The position numbers were made by a program, and so were the translations under genes. Shown here piece by piece: positions 1 to 7,404 of a stretch of DNA of 41,236 nt (position 1 is the stretch's first letter; the number at the start of each line of letters is the position of its first letter). Source of the stretch: Candidatus Paracaedibacter symbiosus (GTDB lineage: Bacteria > Pseudomonadota > Alphaproteobacteria > Paracaedibacterales > Paracaedibacteraceae); NCBI RefSeq assembly GCF_000757605.1, contig NZ_JQAK01000004.1, forward strand, positions 97,233 through 138,468, written 5' to 3'. The notes under the pieces were generated by a model. The model worked only from the letters and a program-made list of their open reading frames with translations. It had not been told where the DNA came from and did not search any database.

Positions 1-948
1 CTTCTCACGCAACTTTTAGCCATGCAAGCAGGAATGGGCTCAGAAACCTTACAGCAAGATAAAGAACCTTTCGCCCTTAAGCAAAATCTTATTGAATGCC
101 TCGATGATTCTTCTCCTAAAAAAAGAGATAGTGTTCAACAAGTTGCCTCTGCTTCTCCAAAAACCTTAGATCTTAGCTCGTATCATCTGAAAGATAAAAA
201 AATGATCCATGTTGTGGGATTACTAAAAGGTAGTGGATGTGAAGTTTTGAATTTAAGCAATAACCAATTTAAAAATGATGGCGTGCAGATGCTTTTCGAT
301 GATCTTCCCCCATCGGTAAAAGCTATTGATTTATCATATAACAAGCTCACTCCAACCTTGGGTATAGGTTGGATTATGGATTGTTTAGAGAAGACGAAGG
401 GCCTTAAGTTTCTTGATATAAGTTATAACTGCACAACTCTTCCTTCTAACGTTGGAGAAGCAATAGGAGAAGCATTAGAAAAAAATCCTTCTCTACAGAC
501 ACTCAAACTTAGGGGAATGGGATTAAATTATGAGAGCTTCCATTTTATCAGGAAAGGATTACGCCATAATACTAATCTTACTTATTTGGATATAAGTGAA
601 AATCCTATGGATGGGATACTTCTTTTAGAAGACCTAATCCAGGAGAATACTTCTCTTAAACATATTGAAGCAGAAGGTTGCGGGATAAATAGAGAAGACT
701 TCATAGATATTCTTCTCACTTTAAACGAAAATCAAACATTCGAGTACCTTGGTTTTGATAAAAACCCAAAAGTTCCTGACGAAGAGTTAAAGCTGTGGGC
801 CCCCAAAATTGAGCAGGATTTGGGATTTAAGGTAGATCTTGAAAGACATACCCTTGCGCGGATTTCTCCTTTAAAAAAGCCAGTTCCACGAGAATATTGG
901 GTTTATTCCATCAAGAAAGATAAGCCTTCAATTTCAGAGAAGATGTAA
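1..948 (+). CDS. Leucine-rich-repeat protein, 5'-truncated by the window edge
   Basis: The frame is open to the first base of the window: seven codons (LLTQLLA) precede the first ATG at 22. They look like the end of a signal-peptide core, so the real start probably lies upstream. The body carries ribonuclease-inhibitor-type leucine-rich repeats with asparagine ladders, for example LNLSNNQF, IDLSYNKL, FLDISYN and YLDISENP, spaced by about 28-35 residues. There is no enzyme domain. LRRs of this type bind proteins and are common in effectors of intracellular bacteria. The C-terminal 60 residues, after the last repeat, are basic and unassigned. Inference: a secreted protein that acts on a host partner. 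The LRR fold is secure; its role and export route are not. Confidence 0.8.
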   Translation, partial: LLTQLLAMQAGMGSETLQQDKEPFALKQNLIECLDDSSPKKRDSVQQVASASPKTLDLSSYHLKDKKMIHVVGLLKGSGCEVLNLSNNQFKNDGVQMLFDDLPPSVKAIDLSYNKLTPTLGIGWIMDCLEKTKGLKFLDISYNCTTLPSNVGEAIGEALEKNPSLQTLKLRGMGLNYESFHFIRKGLRHNTNLTYLDISENPMDGILLLEDLIQENTSLKHIEAEGCGINREDFIDILLTLNENQTFEYLGFDKNPKVPDEELKLWAPKIEQDLGFKVDLERHTLARISPLKKPVPREYWVYSIKKDKPSISEKM

Positions 949-1058
949 GAAAAGGAAGCATTATCAAGTTTCTGAAAAGTTATTGAGAGGAAAGAAAGGT
1001 ACCACAACATATCTGGACCGATCCTGATTGCAAAGTAAAAGAATTGGGCTTATAAAGT

Positions 1059-1341
1059 GTAAAAGTTAAGACCTGATCTGACAGTTACCCATTTCGGAAC
1101 TATACCTATTTACTGTCAGATTAAGTTGAGATTACCAACTTTTTTCTGCCAGATAGATTTCCCATCAAGTAATGTTTCCATCGGTGTTCGTCCACAGCAC
1201 ATTTTTCCTTGGTGAGTTCGTTGATTATTATAATATTCCAGCCAGTTGTCCAGATCTTTTTCAACTCTTCAATAGCAGCATAAATCTTTTTACGGAATGT
1301 AATTTGATAAAATTCATTGAGAATGGTTCGATGGAACCTTT
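1059..1341 (-). pseudogene. IS481-family transposase C-terminal remnant with terminal repeat
   Basis: Read on the minus strand, this encodes the end of an IS481-type integrase-core transposase: RFHRTILNEFYQITFRKK, then DLDNWLEYYNNQRTHQGK, then CCGRTPMETLLDGKSIWQKK, stopping at 1116-1118. The two halves are out of frame at a run of five A (near 1260-1265) where six would restore the match to the family. The terminal repeat lies at 1059-1090 and begins tgtaaaagttaagac. The 5' part of the transposase is missing and is replaced at 1341/1342 by the end of a group II intron. This is a dead fragment. A shadow ORF on the plus strand here (1172-1426) is not a gene. Confidence 0.8.
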
Positions 1342-1413
1342 ATCGAGTAGGTGCAGAGATTTCTCCCTGCAACCCTCACAGAACCAGACTTGCGGATTTC
1401 CCGCATCCGGCTC
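1342..1413 (-). ncRNA. Group II intron 3' end (domains V and VI)
   Basis: On the minus strand, 1413-1381 gives a typical domain V hairpin. It starts GAGCCGGAUGCGG, has a GAAA tetraloop and closes with GGUUC, so the AGC catalytic triad is present. Positions 1380-1342 then form a domain VI-like stem (GCAGGGA/UCUCUGC) ending in CUACUCGAU, the usual 3' end of bacterial group II introns, with a candidate branch-point A in CCUACUCG. The next base (1341) starts transposase sequence, so the splice boundary is preserved. No maturase reading frame or domains I-IV are visible before the next gene at 1518, so the intron is 5'-truncated and cannot move by itself. Recognition is by sequence and fold only. 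Confidence 0.75.
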
Positions 1414-1517
1414 TTCAACAAGTTAAATATTGATCTTGCAACCAGAAATAATAACAAAATAGGGCTTACCTAAAACAGGCTGCCCTGTACCCTAAAGTAA
1501 GAAATTTAATTATTGAA

Positions 1518-3329
1518 CTATTCAATAGGATTTAGCGATGTACTGGGCTCACCTAATCCCAGCTGTTTAAGAGTATGTCCATAGTCATCAAGTATGTTTT
1601 CCCCAGTTAATTTTAGTTTTGAAATGGCATTAAGGTTATTTATGAGCTTATCTTTCATTCTTTCATCACACATTCCTTCATCACACTCTTGTAAACGTAA
1701 CCTAATTGCGAGATCGAAATACTTACATGCTTCGAAAAACTCAGGTGATTGATAAGGAGCGTGTCCTTTAGGATGACGGATAGATAAAAAGGATTTTATA
1801 TTTCTTGCAGCTACTAACGCCATGTCTATATCTAGATGATAGGGCTTTAACTGATCATTAGTTTTTTTATCTTTTTCATATAATTTTTTTAAAAACCTGA
1901 AAGCTATGTATTCATTTTGTATCAAGTATTGACAGTATTGCTGAGTTACTGAAAGCAATGTAGGATTAGCAGAGGAGACTTTTGATGGCTTTGGTTCCCA
2001 CCAGGAAAAAAGGGGGCTTTTCATAATAGTTTCTTTAAAATGAGTAACTGCTTTTTGAAGATTTCCTTTTTCTGCTTCAGTCCAGGCTTCAATCGCTTTT
2101 AGCCAGTGCCCATTGATATGTGCCAACGCGGTGGTATCTTGTGGTGAAATTGCTTTGTAGAGGCCTGTGATAATAGTTTGCTTGATAAGGAACCATAACC
2201 CTATTTCATAGTGAGCTTGGCCTCTTTGAAAGTTTGGTAATGTATTTGCTATTTCGTTTGCCTTTTTATAATATTTAGTCGCTTCTTCCGTATTTATACT
2301 AATTGCTTCTATCCTATTTTTCCCCTGACGTGCTTTTGTTCCAGTGAGGAAAGCCCGACTGAGCATCAGGTTTGCCTCTATAGACCTAGGCAAGCTTGTT
2401 TCTAGTATGTTAACAACTTTTAAAACTTCCCTTTTTGATTTACCTTCGTGGATTCGAGCGCTTAAATAACTTGCTATTCCCTTATCTAACGAGAAATCTT
2501 TGCCTGCTTCCTGTCTTTTATAAACTTCTTCTATAATTTTTAGAAGTTTGTCTACTTTATCCCCCTTTCCCATGGGATTAAAAAATAATTTGTTTTGAAA
2601 TATAAAAGAGACAGCTGACAAATCGCCAGCCTCAAAAGCTAAATCCAACCACTTGTTCCTGCAAAATCCGTATGATTTGTGACTCTGGTGTTGTGTAATC
2701 CCTGCAGCAGCATTAGCACGGGGATTGCCATGGTAAAATTCATCCAAAAATTCATTAATATTATTATACTGCCCATACTTTATTACCTCCTGGAAAACAG
2801 GCACAAGACTATAGACAGCATCTCTTACATCATGGGAAACCAACATCAAATTTGCTAGATCTTTCTTCGAACAATAAGAGAGTATTTCTTGCTTAAGTTC
2901 ATCTGAAAGATAGTCTGTAATATTAAAATTTGAGGAAGTTGGCTTGGCAAAAAAGTCACGGTAATATCTTTTTTTCAGCTGTTTAGATGCTGCTTCCATA
3001 TCTTCTAATCTGGTTGCAGAATCGTCGCCCAGGATAAATTTTCTAAATGCAGGGGTAAGGCTTTTTAAATAATCCAGGTGATTTTCAAAATCGTCAATTT
3101 GCTTATGCTTCTTACTAGGTTCTTTTTCGTCAAGCTCAGCAATAATTTCTTGCGTTTGGGTTCTTTGTCTTTTGTGTTCTTGAGATTTTTCTTCCTCTTT
3201 TTCTACTTTTATAGAACTGTACGGCCTTTTGTTACCCTTGGAAGGATTAATATCATCTCCACCCATAGCCAACACCGTCATGGGTGCAGCAGAAAGAAAG
3301 AGGGGTAAGATTTTTGTTAGTATTTTCAT
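1518..3329 (-). CDS. Secreted F-box-like protein with NLS-like basic stretches
   Basis: The 603-residue product begins with a clear signal peptide (MKILTKILPLFLSAAP..VLA). Next comes a charged linker, residues 28-80, with basic clusters (GNKRPY, HKRQR, KKHK) resembling eukaryotic nuclear localisation signals. An F-box-like segment lies at about residues 140-176: YLSDELKQEILSYCSKKDLA followed by LMLVSHDVRDAVYSLV. The rest is alpha-helical and partly TPR/Sel1-like (for example EEATKYYKKANEIA and AIEAWTEAEKGNLQKAVTHF). The start is well supported by AAGGA upstream. F-box proteins link targets to SCF ubiquitin ligases in eukaryotes, and intracellular bacteria use them as effectors. Inference: a host-directed effector. 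A second F-box-like gene lies at 16502. F-box assignment moderate, signal peptide strong. Confidence 0.7.
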   Translation of the reverse strand: MKILTKILPLFLSAAPMTVLAMGGDDINPSKGNKRPYSSIKVEKEEEKSQEHKRQRTQTQEIIAELDEKEPSKKHKQIDDFENHLDYLKSLTPAFRKFILGDDSATRLEDMEAASKQLKKRYYRDFFAKPTSSNFNITDYLSDELKQEILSYCSKKDLANLMLVSHDVRDAVYSLVPVFQEVIKYGQYNNINEFLDEFYHGNPRANAAAGITQHQSHKSYGFCRNKWLDLAFEAGDLSAVSFIFQNKLFFNPMGKGDKVDKLLKIIEEVYKRQEAGKDFSLDKGIASYLSARIHEGKSKREVLKVVNILETSLPRSIEANLMLSRAFLTGTKARQGKNRIEAISINTEEATKYYKKANEIANTLPNFQRGQAHYEIGLWFLIKQTIITGLYKAISPQDTTALAHINGHWLKAIEAWTEAEKGNLQKAVTHFKETIMKSPLFSWWEPKPSKVSSANPTLLSVTQQYCQYLIQNEYIAFRFLKKLYEKDKKTNDQLKPYHLDIDMALVAARNIKSFLSIRHPKGHAPYQSPEFFEACKYFDLAIRLRLQECDEGMCDERMKDKLINNLNAISKLKLTGENILDDYGHTLKQLGLGEPSTSLNPIE

Positions 3330-3425
3330 TTAAAAAATTCCTTTTTATTGAGATTCTGGAAAAAAGTTAAATTGATATAAGGTAAAATCCAGACATCTCT
3401 ATAGATAAGTATAAAATTAATGGTT

Positions 3426-4014
3426 TCAATAAATTTGTGAGTTCCTTTCCTTAAAGCTTCTGGAGATTTGTATAGATTTTTTAGGGTCTGGATCCTCTTC
3501 TAAAGCAAAACAAGAAATTCCGTTCAGCTCGTTTATAAGCCGTTGGCCAACCACAGCAAAGTGGTTGGCAATCTTTGCCAGAGTCTTTGTTTTCAAAATT
3601 CCAAGGCAGGTAGGAATACTAAGGGACTGGCGTATTTTTTGACGAATAGAAAAGCTGTCTCCAATAAAGGAGAGACACCAGTAAAATCAATAAATGCTTC
3701 ATCGATAGAATAGACTTCTAATTTTGGGACTAAAGACTCTACTAAAAACATTAATCGAGCTGAAACATCCCCACATAAAGCAAAATTTAAGGAAAAAACG
3801 GTGATGCGATGCCGATCAATATTCCCTTATAGTTAAATAAAGGGGCCCCCATGGGAATACCTAATGCTTTTTACCTCATTAGACCTTGCAATGACGCATC
3901 CATCATTATTGGAGAGGACTGCTACAGGTTTATTGTGCAAATCTGGTCTAAAAATTCTTTCACATGACGCGTAAAAATTATTTACATCTATTAGTTCAAA
4001 AAGAAACTTTGTTA
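3426..4014 (-). pseudogene. umuC: Decayed umuC (DNA polymerase V catalytic subunit)
   Basis: UmuC similarity is spread over several frames: VNNFYASCERIFRP and LSNNDGCVIARSNE, then VFSLNFALCGDVSARLM, EVYSIDEAFIDFTG (the catalytic motif), KIRQSLSIPTCLGI and KTKTLAKIAN. One frameshift is an extra A in the run at 3868-3872; at least two more follow. After KTKTLAKIAN the sequence jumps to HFAVVGQRLINELNG and then KKSIQISRSF. In E. coli UmuC the matching segments are about 60 residues further apart, so there is an internal deletion. The frame stops at 3426-3428, well short of full length. The start codon next to the umuD stop also seems lost (ACA-AAG). Not functional as a polymerase. Confidence 0.85.
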
Positions 4015-4587
4015 AAGTTTCACGAATTGGTGGATAACAGACGTCACGACCCCCCATATGTAAAAATCCATTTCAGCTGTGACTTCTATAGGCTCATAAG
4101 AGGTGTTTTCTGGTTTTAAGTAGCATTTATCTCCCTCCAAACTCAAACGTTTCACTGTTAATTCACTATTAAGGACAGCAATGACAATGCTACCGTTTTT
4201 AGCCTCAATCGAACGGTCAACAACCAAAATATCTCCATCATTAATTCCCGCTAACACCATAGACTCGCCTGAAACTCTTACAAAAAAGGTTGTTGCTGGT
4301 TTCGAAATCAGTTGAGCGCTTAAGTCCAGATAGGAATCAATGTCTTCATCAGCGGGAAAAGGGGCCCCCGCTGCTACTTTATTTGAGAATAGCGGTAATC
4401 TTATAGAAGTCTCTTGAACAAGAAAAACTTCTTTTAAACAAAGAGAAACGCCTGATTTGAGAGAATCAATGTAAGTATCAAATGCCGCAGAGACCGACAA
4501 AGGAATCCGCCGCACTACTGTTTTTTCACGGTAATATCCAGAGTTAGGTTTTCTTCCAGAACCTGGCCTAAATCCACCTTTTGGCAT
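4012..4587 (-). CDS. umuD: UmuD-like SOS mutagenesis protein (S24 peptidase fold)
   Basis: The protein is 191 residues from the ATG at 4587, preferred over the upstream in-frame ATG at 4656 because homologues start at this type of MPKGGFRPGSGRKPN sequence. The N-terminal 60 residues are longer than in E. coli UmuD and rich in basic residues. The LexA/UmuD serine-lysine dyad is visible: Ser109 in VSGESM and Lys146 in LTVKRL. A likely self-cleavage site is Ala73-Gly74 in VAAGAPFPA. The family self-cleaves on RecA filaments and then supports UmuC. Here the gene is intact but its partner just downstream (3426-4014) is ruined, so UmuD is an orphan unless another UmuC exists elsewhere. No clear LexA box was recognised. 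Confidence 0.85.
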   Translation of the reverse strand: MPKGGFRPGSGRKPNSGYYREKTVVRRIPLSVSAAFDTYIDSLKSGVSLCLKEVFLVQETSIRLPLFSNKVAAGAPFPADEDIDSYLDLSAQLISKPATTFFVRVSGESMVLAGINDGDILVVDRSIEAKNGSIVIAVLNSELTVKRLSLEGDKCYLKPENTSYEPIEVTAEMDFYIWGVVTSVIHQFVKL

Positions 4588-4717
4588 TTTTTTCTCTTTA
4601 TTTTGATTTATGTTACAAAAATCATAGCATATCTCAATAAAGATTGCTATAGTCACAATCGAAGGTTTGAAAATAAGGATAATTTAATAAACAACTCCTA
4701 ATTAAGAAGAGAGTAAC

Positions 4718-4909
4718 ATGACCGAATTAGCTCCTTACAACACTCCCAATAGGCGTCACCGTTTCTTACGCAAGAGAAAAAGAATGAAAAAAAGAACTCA
4801 AATTCTAGCTCTCCGCAATACCGAGAAATCAACCACAAAGAATACCTTTCTAACGTTTCTTTTTTTGATGAGTATTTTTGCTATTCTCGCTTACTTTCGC
4901 CCGCATTAG
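4718..4909 (+). CDS. Small basic single-pass membrane protein, copy 1
   Basis: This 63-residue ORF follows a purine-rich ribosome site (AAGAAGAGAG). Its N-terminal half is very basic (NRRHRFLRKRKRMKKR). The C-terminal half is one hydrophobic segment (FLTFLFLMSIFAILAYF) ending in RPH. A paralogue with the same layout and ending (ILAYFRPN) lies at 5142-5315, and a short downstream sequence is duplicated too (near 4968 and 5377), so this is a tandem duplication. Conservation of both halves argues that it is a real gene. Predicted topology is basic tail in the cytoplasm with a membrane anchor at the C terminus. No family recognised; function unknown. Confidence 0.6.
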   Translation: MTELAPYNTPNRRHRFLRKRKRMKKRTQILALRNTEKSTTKNTFLTFLFLMSIFAILAYFRPH

Positions 4910-5053
4910 ATTGGGAGCATACCTTATAGCTAGAGAAATATTAGCAAATTCATATGAGTCCAGAGGAAGGTTATAGGTGCAAATTTTTTCTCATAGATTG
5001 GCTTGCTAAAAAGATTTATCAAATAAATAAAACAATAAGATGTAAGCCGTCAC

Positions 5054-5083
5054 CTTATAGATTCACATCTTATAGATTCACAA
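5054..5083. repeat. Tandem 15-bp direct repeat
   Basis: Two adjacent copies of cttatagattcaca, separated by one t, lie between the two small paralogous genes. No function is apparent; it is probably a slippage duplication. Confidence 0.8.
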
Positions 5084-5141
5084 GCTAATTAGCTAAAATT
5101 CATCAATTACGAAAACCAACCTTTCAAGAAAGATTAAAACA

Positions 5142-5315
5142 ATGTTGGCTCCTCACCCTATTACTAACAAACGTGCCCGGTATGCATGCCTTAAAAGGAA
5201 AATGAAAAAGAGACACCAAGCTCAAACAATTCAGGATAGACAAGTTCCAGGCCTCCTAACTCTTCTTTGCCTGATTGTGCTTTTTACTATCCTTGCTTAT
5301 TTTCGTCCTAACTAA
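5142..5315 (+). CDS. Small basic single-pass membrane protein, copy 2
   Basis: The 57-residue ORF starts at ATG 5142 and ends at TAA 5313-5315. The basic half contains NKRARY and LKRKMKKR; the hydrophobic half is LLTLLCLIVLFTILAYF, ending in RPN. It matches copy 1 (4718-4909) in layout, in the KR-rich block and in the ILAYFRP tail, while the middle differs, so the pair has diverged under some constraint. The spacer after each copy shares a stretch containing ttttttctcat followed by gga or aga and t. Both sit upstream of the MFS transporter gene in the same direction. Function unknown; possibly small membrane regulators, toxins or transporter partners, none of which the sequence shows. Confidence 0.6.
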   Translation: MLAPHPITNKRARYACLKRKMKKRHQAQTIQDRQVPGLLTLLCLIVLFTILAYFRPN

Positions 5316-5464
5316 CAAAATAGAGGACTTCATGTCTAAAAATCCTTTGAATACCGCCGTTTGGTTCCATAGTAATAGGTTATAAACAAACATTTTTTCT
5401 CATGGATAGGCCTATCTGAAAGGATTATGAGAGAACTAAGCTGTTTAAATTTTAGGTTGTTACC

Positions 5465-6817
5465 ATGAGGGTGCTTTCCGGTCTTAACCGCGAACAAAAA
5501 GAAGCAATAGGCCTTTTACAGATTGGTACTTTCCTTGAATATTTCGACCTTATGCTATATGTGCATATGGCTGTAATTCTAAATGAACTTTTCTTCCCCA
5601 AAACTGATCCACATACAGCTGCTCTTCTCTCTGCTTTTGCATTTTGTTCTACCTATGTTCTTCGTCCATTGGGAGCTCTTGTTTTTGGCTATATTGGTGA
5701 CAATATAGGGCGCAAGGCAACGGTTATTATTACCACGATGATGATGTCGCTTTCCTGTATCATTATGGCAAGCTTGCCGACTTACGCCCAAATTGGGATT
5801 ACTGCCGCCTGGGTTGTTACCTTGTGCAGGATCATTCAAGGTATTTCATCTATGGGGGAAATTATCGGGGCTGAAATCTATTTAACAGAGATGACTAAAC
5901 CTCCCGCAAGTTATCAGATTGTTTCTTTAATTTCCTGCGCAGCAAGATTAGGAACTATGGTGGCTTTAGGAGTTTCCACGGCCGTTCTCAGCATTGGAAT
6001 TGAATGGAGAATTGCTTTTTGGTTTGGAGCTGCCGTAGCAGTTATTGGCTCAGTAGCCAGGACGCGGCTAAGAGAAACCCCCGAATTCCTTAACCACAAA
6101 AAGAACATAAAACTCCCACGGAACTCTAATAATACAGTCCTATCAAAGGCAGAAAATAAGGTTGAGAATGCTAAATCAAATTTAAAAAATAAAGCATCTT
6201 TTAAAACTGTACTCGCCTATTTTCTGATGTCATCCGGACCGCCAGCCTGCTTATATTTTAGTTATATGTATTTTGTACCTCTTTTAAAAGGCAATGGACT
6301 TAGTAGTGAATTTATTGTCAGACAAAACTTTTTTCTTTCTATCATTGAGTTCTTAGCCGTTATTGTCATCATTTATTTGAGCAAAAAGCTGGAACCTTTA
6401 AAAATAGTCAAATATCGTTCTGCCTTATATTTATTGTTTATTATCTTGTTTCCTCTGATGATGTGTCTCAATCAAGATTATCATTTTATTTTTTTTATTC
6501 AATTCTTAAGCATTATTTTTACCTTAACAGGTGTTCCAGCTATTCCCATTTTGATTAAACATTTTCCCGTATTGCGACGCTTTACTTATACAAGTTTGAT
6601 TTATGCCTTATCGAGGGCGGTTATTTATGTGATAACTTCCTTTGGTTTGGTCTACTTTACAGAGTGGTTTGGGCATCTAGGAGCTTGCTTTATTTTACTT
6701 CCTATAACAGGGGGATTCTTATGGGGAGTCCATCATTTTGAAAAACTTGAAAATTCCCAAAAAGCTTTTGCCGATAAACCCTTAAGTCCTTATTTCTCAA
6801 ACTTGCAAAACTCCTAA
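5465..6817 (+). CDS. MFS transporter, metabolite:H+ symporter (ProP-like) family
   Basis: The 450-residue product has about 12 membrane segments. The signature loop between TM2 and TM3 is GYIGDNIGRK, and RLRETPEF follows TM6, both typical of the MHS branch (ProP, KgtP, ShiA, CitA relatives). FLEYFDLMLY in TM1 is also characteristic. This branch imports osmolytes or organic acids with protons across the inner membrane, and intracellular alphaproteobacteria carry many copies for scavenging host metabolites. The substrate cannot be read from the sequence. The frame is intact despite an eight-T run at 6489-6496. A long perfect hairpin lies 48 bases after the stop. Confidence 0.85.
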   Translation: MRVLSGLNREQKEAIGLLQIGTFLEYFDLMLYVHMAVILNELFFPKTDPHTAALLSAFAFCSTYVLRPLGALVFGYIGDNIGRKATVIITTMMMSLSCIIMASLPTYAQIGITAAWVVTLCRIIQGISSMGEIIGAEIYLTEMTKPPASYQIVSLISCAARLGTMVALGVSTAVLSIGIEWRIAFWFGAAVAVIGSVARTRLRETPEFLNHKKNIKLPRNSNNTVLSKAENKVENAKSNLKNKASFKTVLAYFLMSSGPPACLYFSYMYFVPLLKGNGLSSEFIVRQNFFLSIIEFLAVIVIIYLSKKLEPLKIVKYRSALYLLFIILFPLMMCLNQDYHFIFFIQFLSIIFTLTGVPAIPILIKHFPVLRRFTYTSLIYALSRAVIYVITSFGLVYFTEWFGHLGACFILLPITGGFLWGVHHFEKLENSQKAFADKPLSPYFSNLQNS

Positions 6818-6864
6818 CTTTTGCAACGACAATCAGTAGTTAGGAAAATACTGAACCTTTCTCA

Positions 6865-6912
6865 TTGCAAAACTTATGGCAAAAGTAAACTCTTTTGCCA
6901 TAAGTTTTGCAA
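6865..6912. terminator. Perfect 21-bp inverted repeat; probable terminator or mobile hairpin
   Basis: The arms at 6865-6885 and 6892-6912 pair without mismatch around a 6-base loop (taaact); the left arm begins ttgcaaaacttatgg. It sits 48 bases after the MFS gene and could stop its transcription, but no T-run follows. Arms this long and perfect are unusual for an intrinsic terminator and also fit a small palindromic repeat element. Confidence 0.55.
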
Positions 6913-7024
6913 AGAAAATTTCTCGTAAGAGGGCTTTATGAAAATTGCAAGGTTATCGAGCACGTGCGCTATCAATACAGTTGCAGAAAAATTTCTGAAA
7001 GGCTTTCAAGGATATCTGTAAACT

Positions 7025-7195
7025 GATGCCTATAAAGGATACACTCAAGTCACAGCTCACGAAGGGGTGACAAGCGTTGGTTGCTGGGCCCGTGCGCGGC
7101 GTAAGTTTGAGAGGATGTGGTGAATCTGGGTGGCAAGTATGGGAAAGCGGCAGAAGCAGTCGCGATTGTGCAAAGAAGGCGTGAGTATCCTTGTA
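7025..7195 (+). pseudogene. IS66-family transposase (TnpC) remnant
   Basis: The frame from 7025 reads DAYKGYTQVTAHEGVTSVG, then CWARARRKFE, the familiar stretch of the IS66 transposase catalytic domain (normally GCWAHARRKF). A one-base shift then continues as EDVVNLGGKYGKAAEAVAIV. Everything else in the element is missing. From 7196 to 7404, up to the next gene, I see no recognisable feature. Confidence 0.75.
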
Positions 7196-7404
7196 AAATA
7201 GCTGTTTTCGTGGGCATATGGGAACATGTTAGCTGTATGACGCGACGTGCAGAATTATTGCCTATTTTTTAAAATCCTTTCAATATTCTATCTTCTTGAA
7301 ATATCTCATTTCTTTATTTGGATCACTGCTTAATTCGACGATTACAATTTTCTCAACTTTTTGTGGATATTATTCACCATCGTGCTTATGTGTAAAATTA
7401 ATTA

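Noticed and set aside
1172..1426. Plus-strand 84-codon ORF
   Set aside because: It runs antisense through the IS481 remnant and the intron end, which explain the sequence; no ribosome site.
3078..3308. Plus-strand 76-codon ORF
   Set aside because: Antisense to the signal peptide and linker of the F-box-like gene; its Phe-rich composition comes from the Lys-rich codons of the real gene.
5054..5083. Direct repeats as the start of a CRISPR array
   Set aside because: Only two 15-base units with no spacer; no cas genes in the window.
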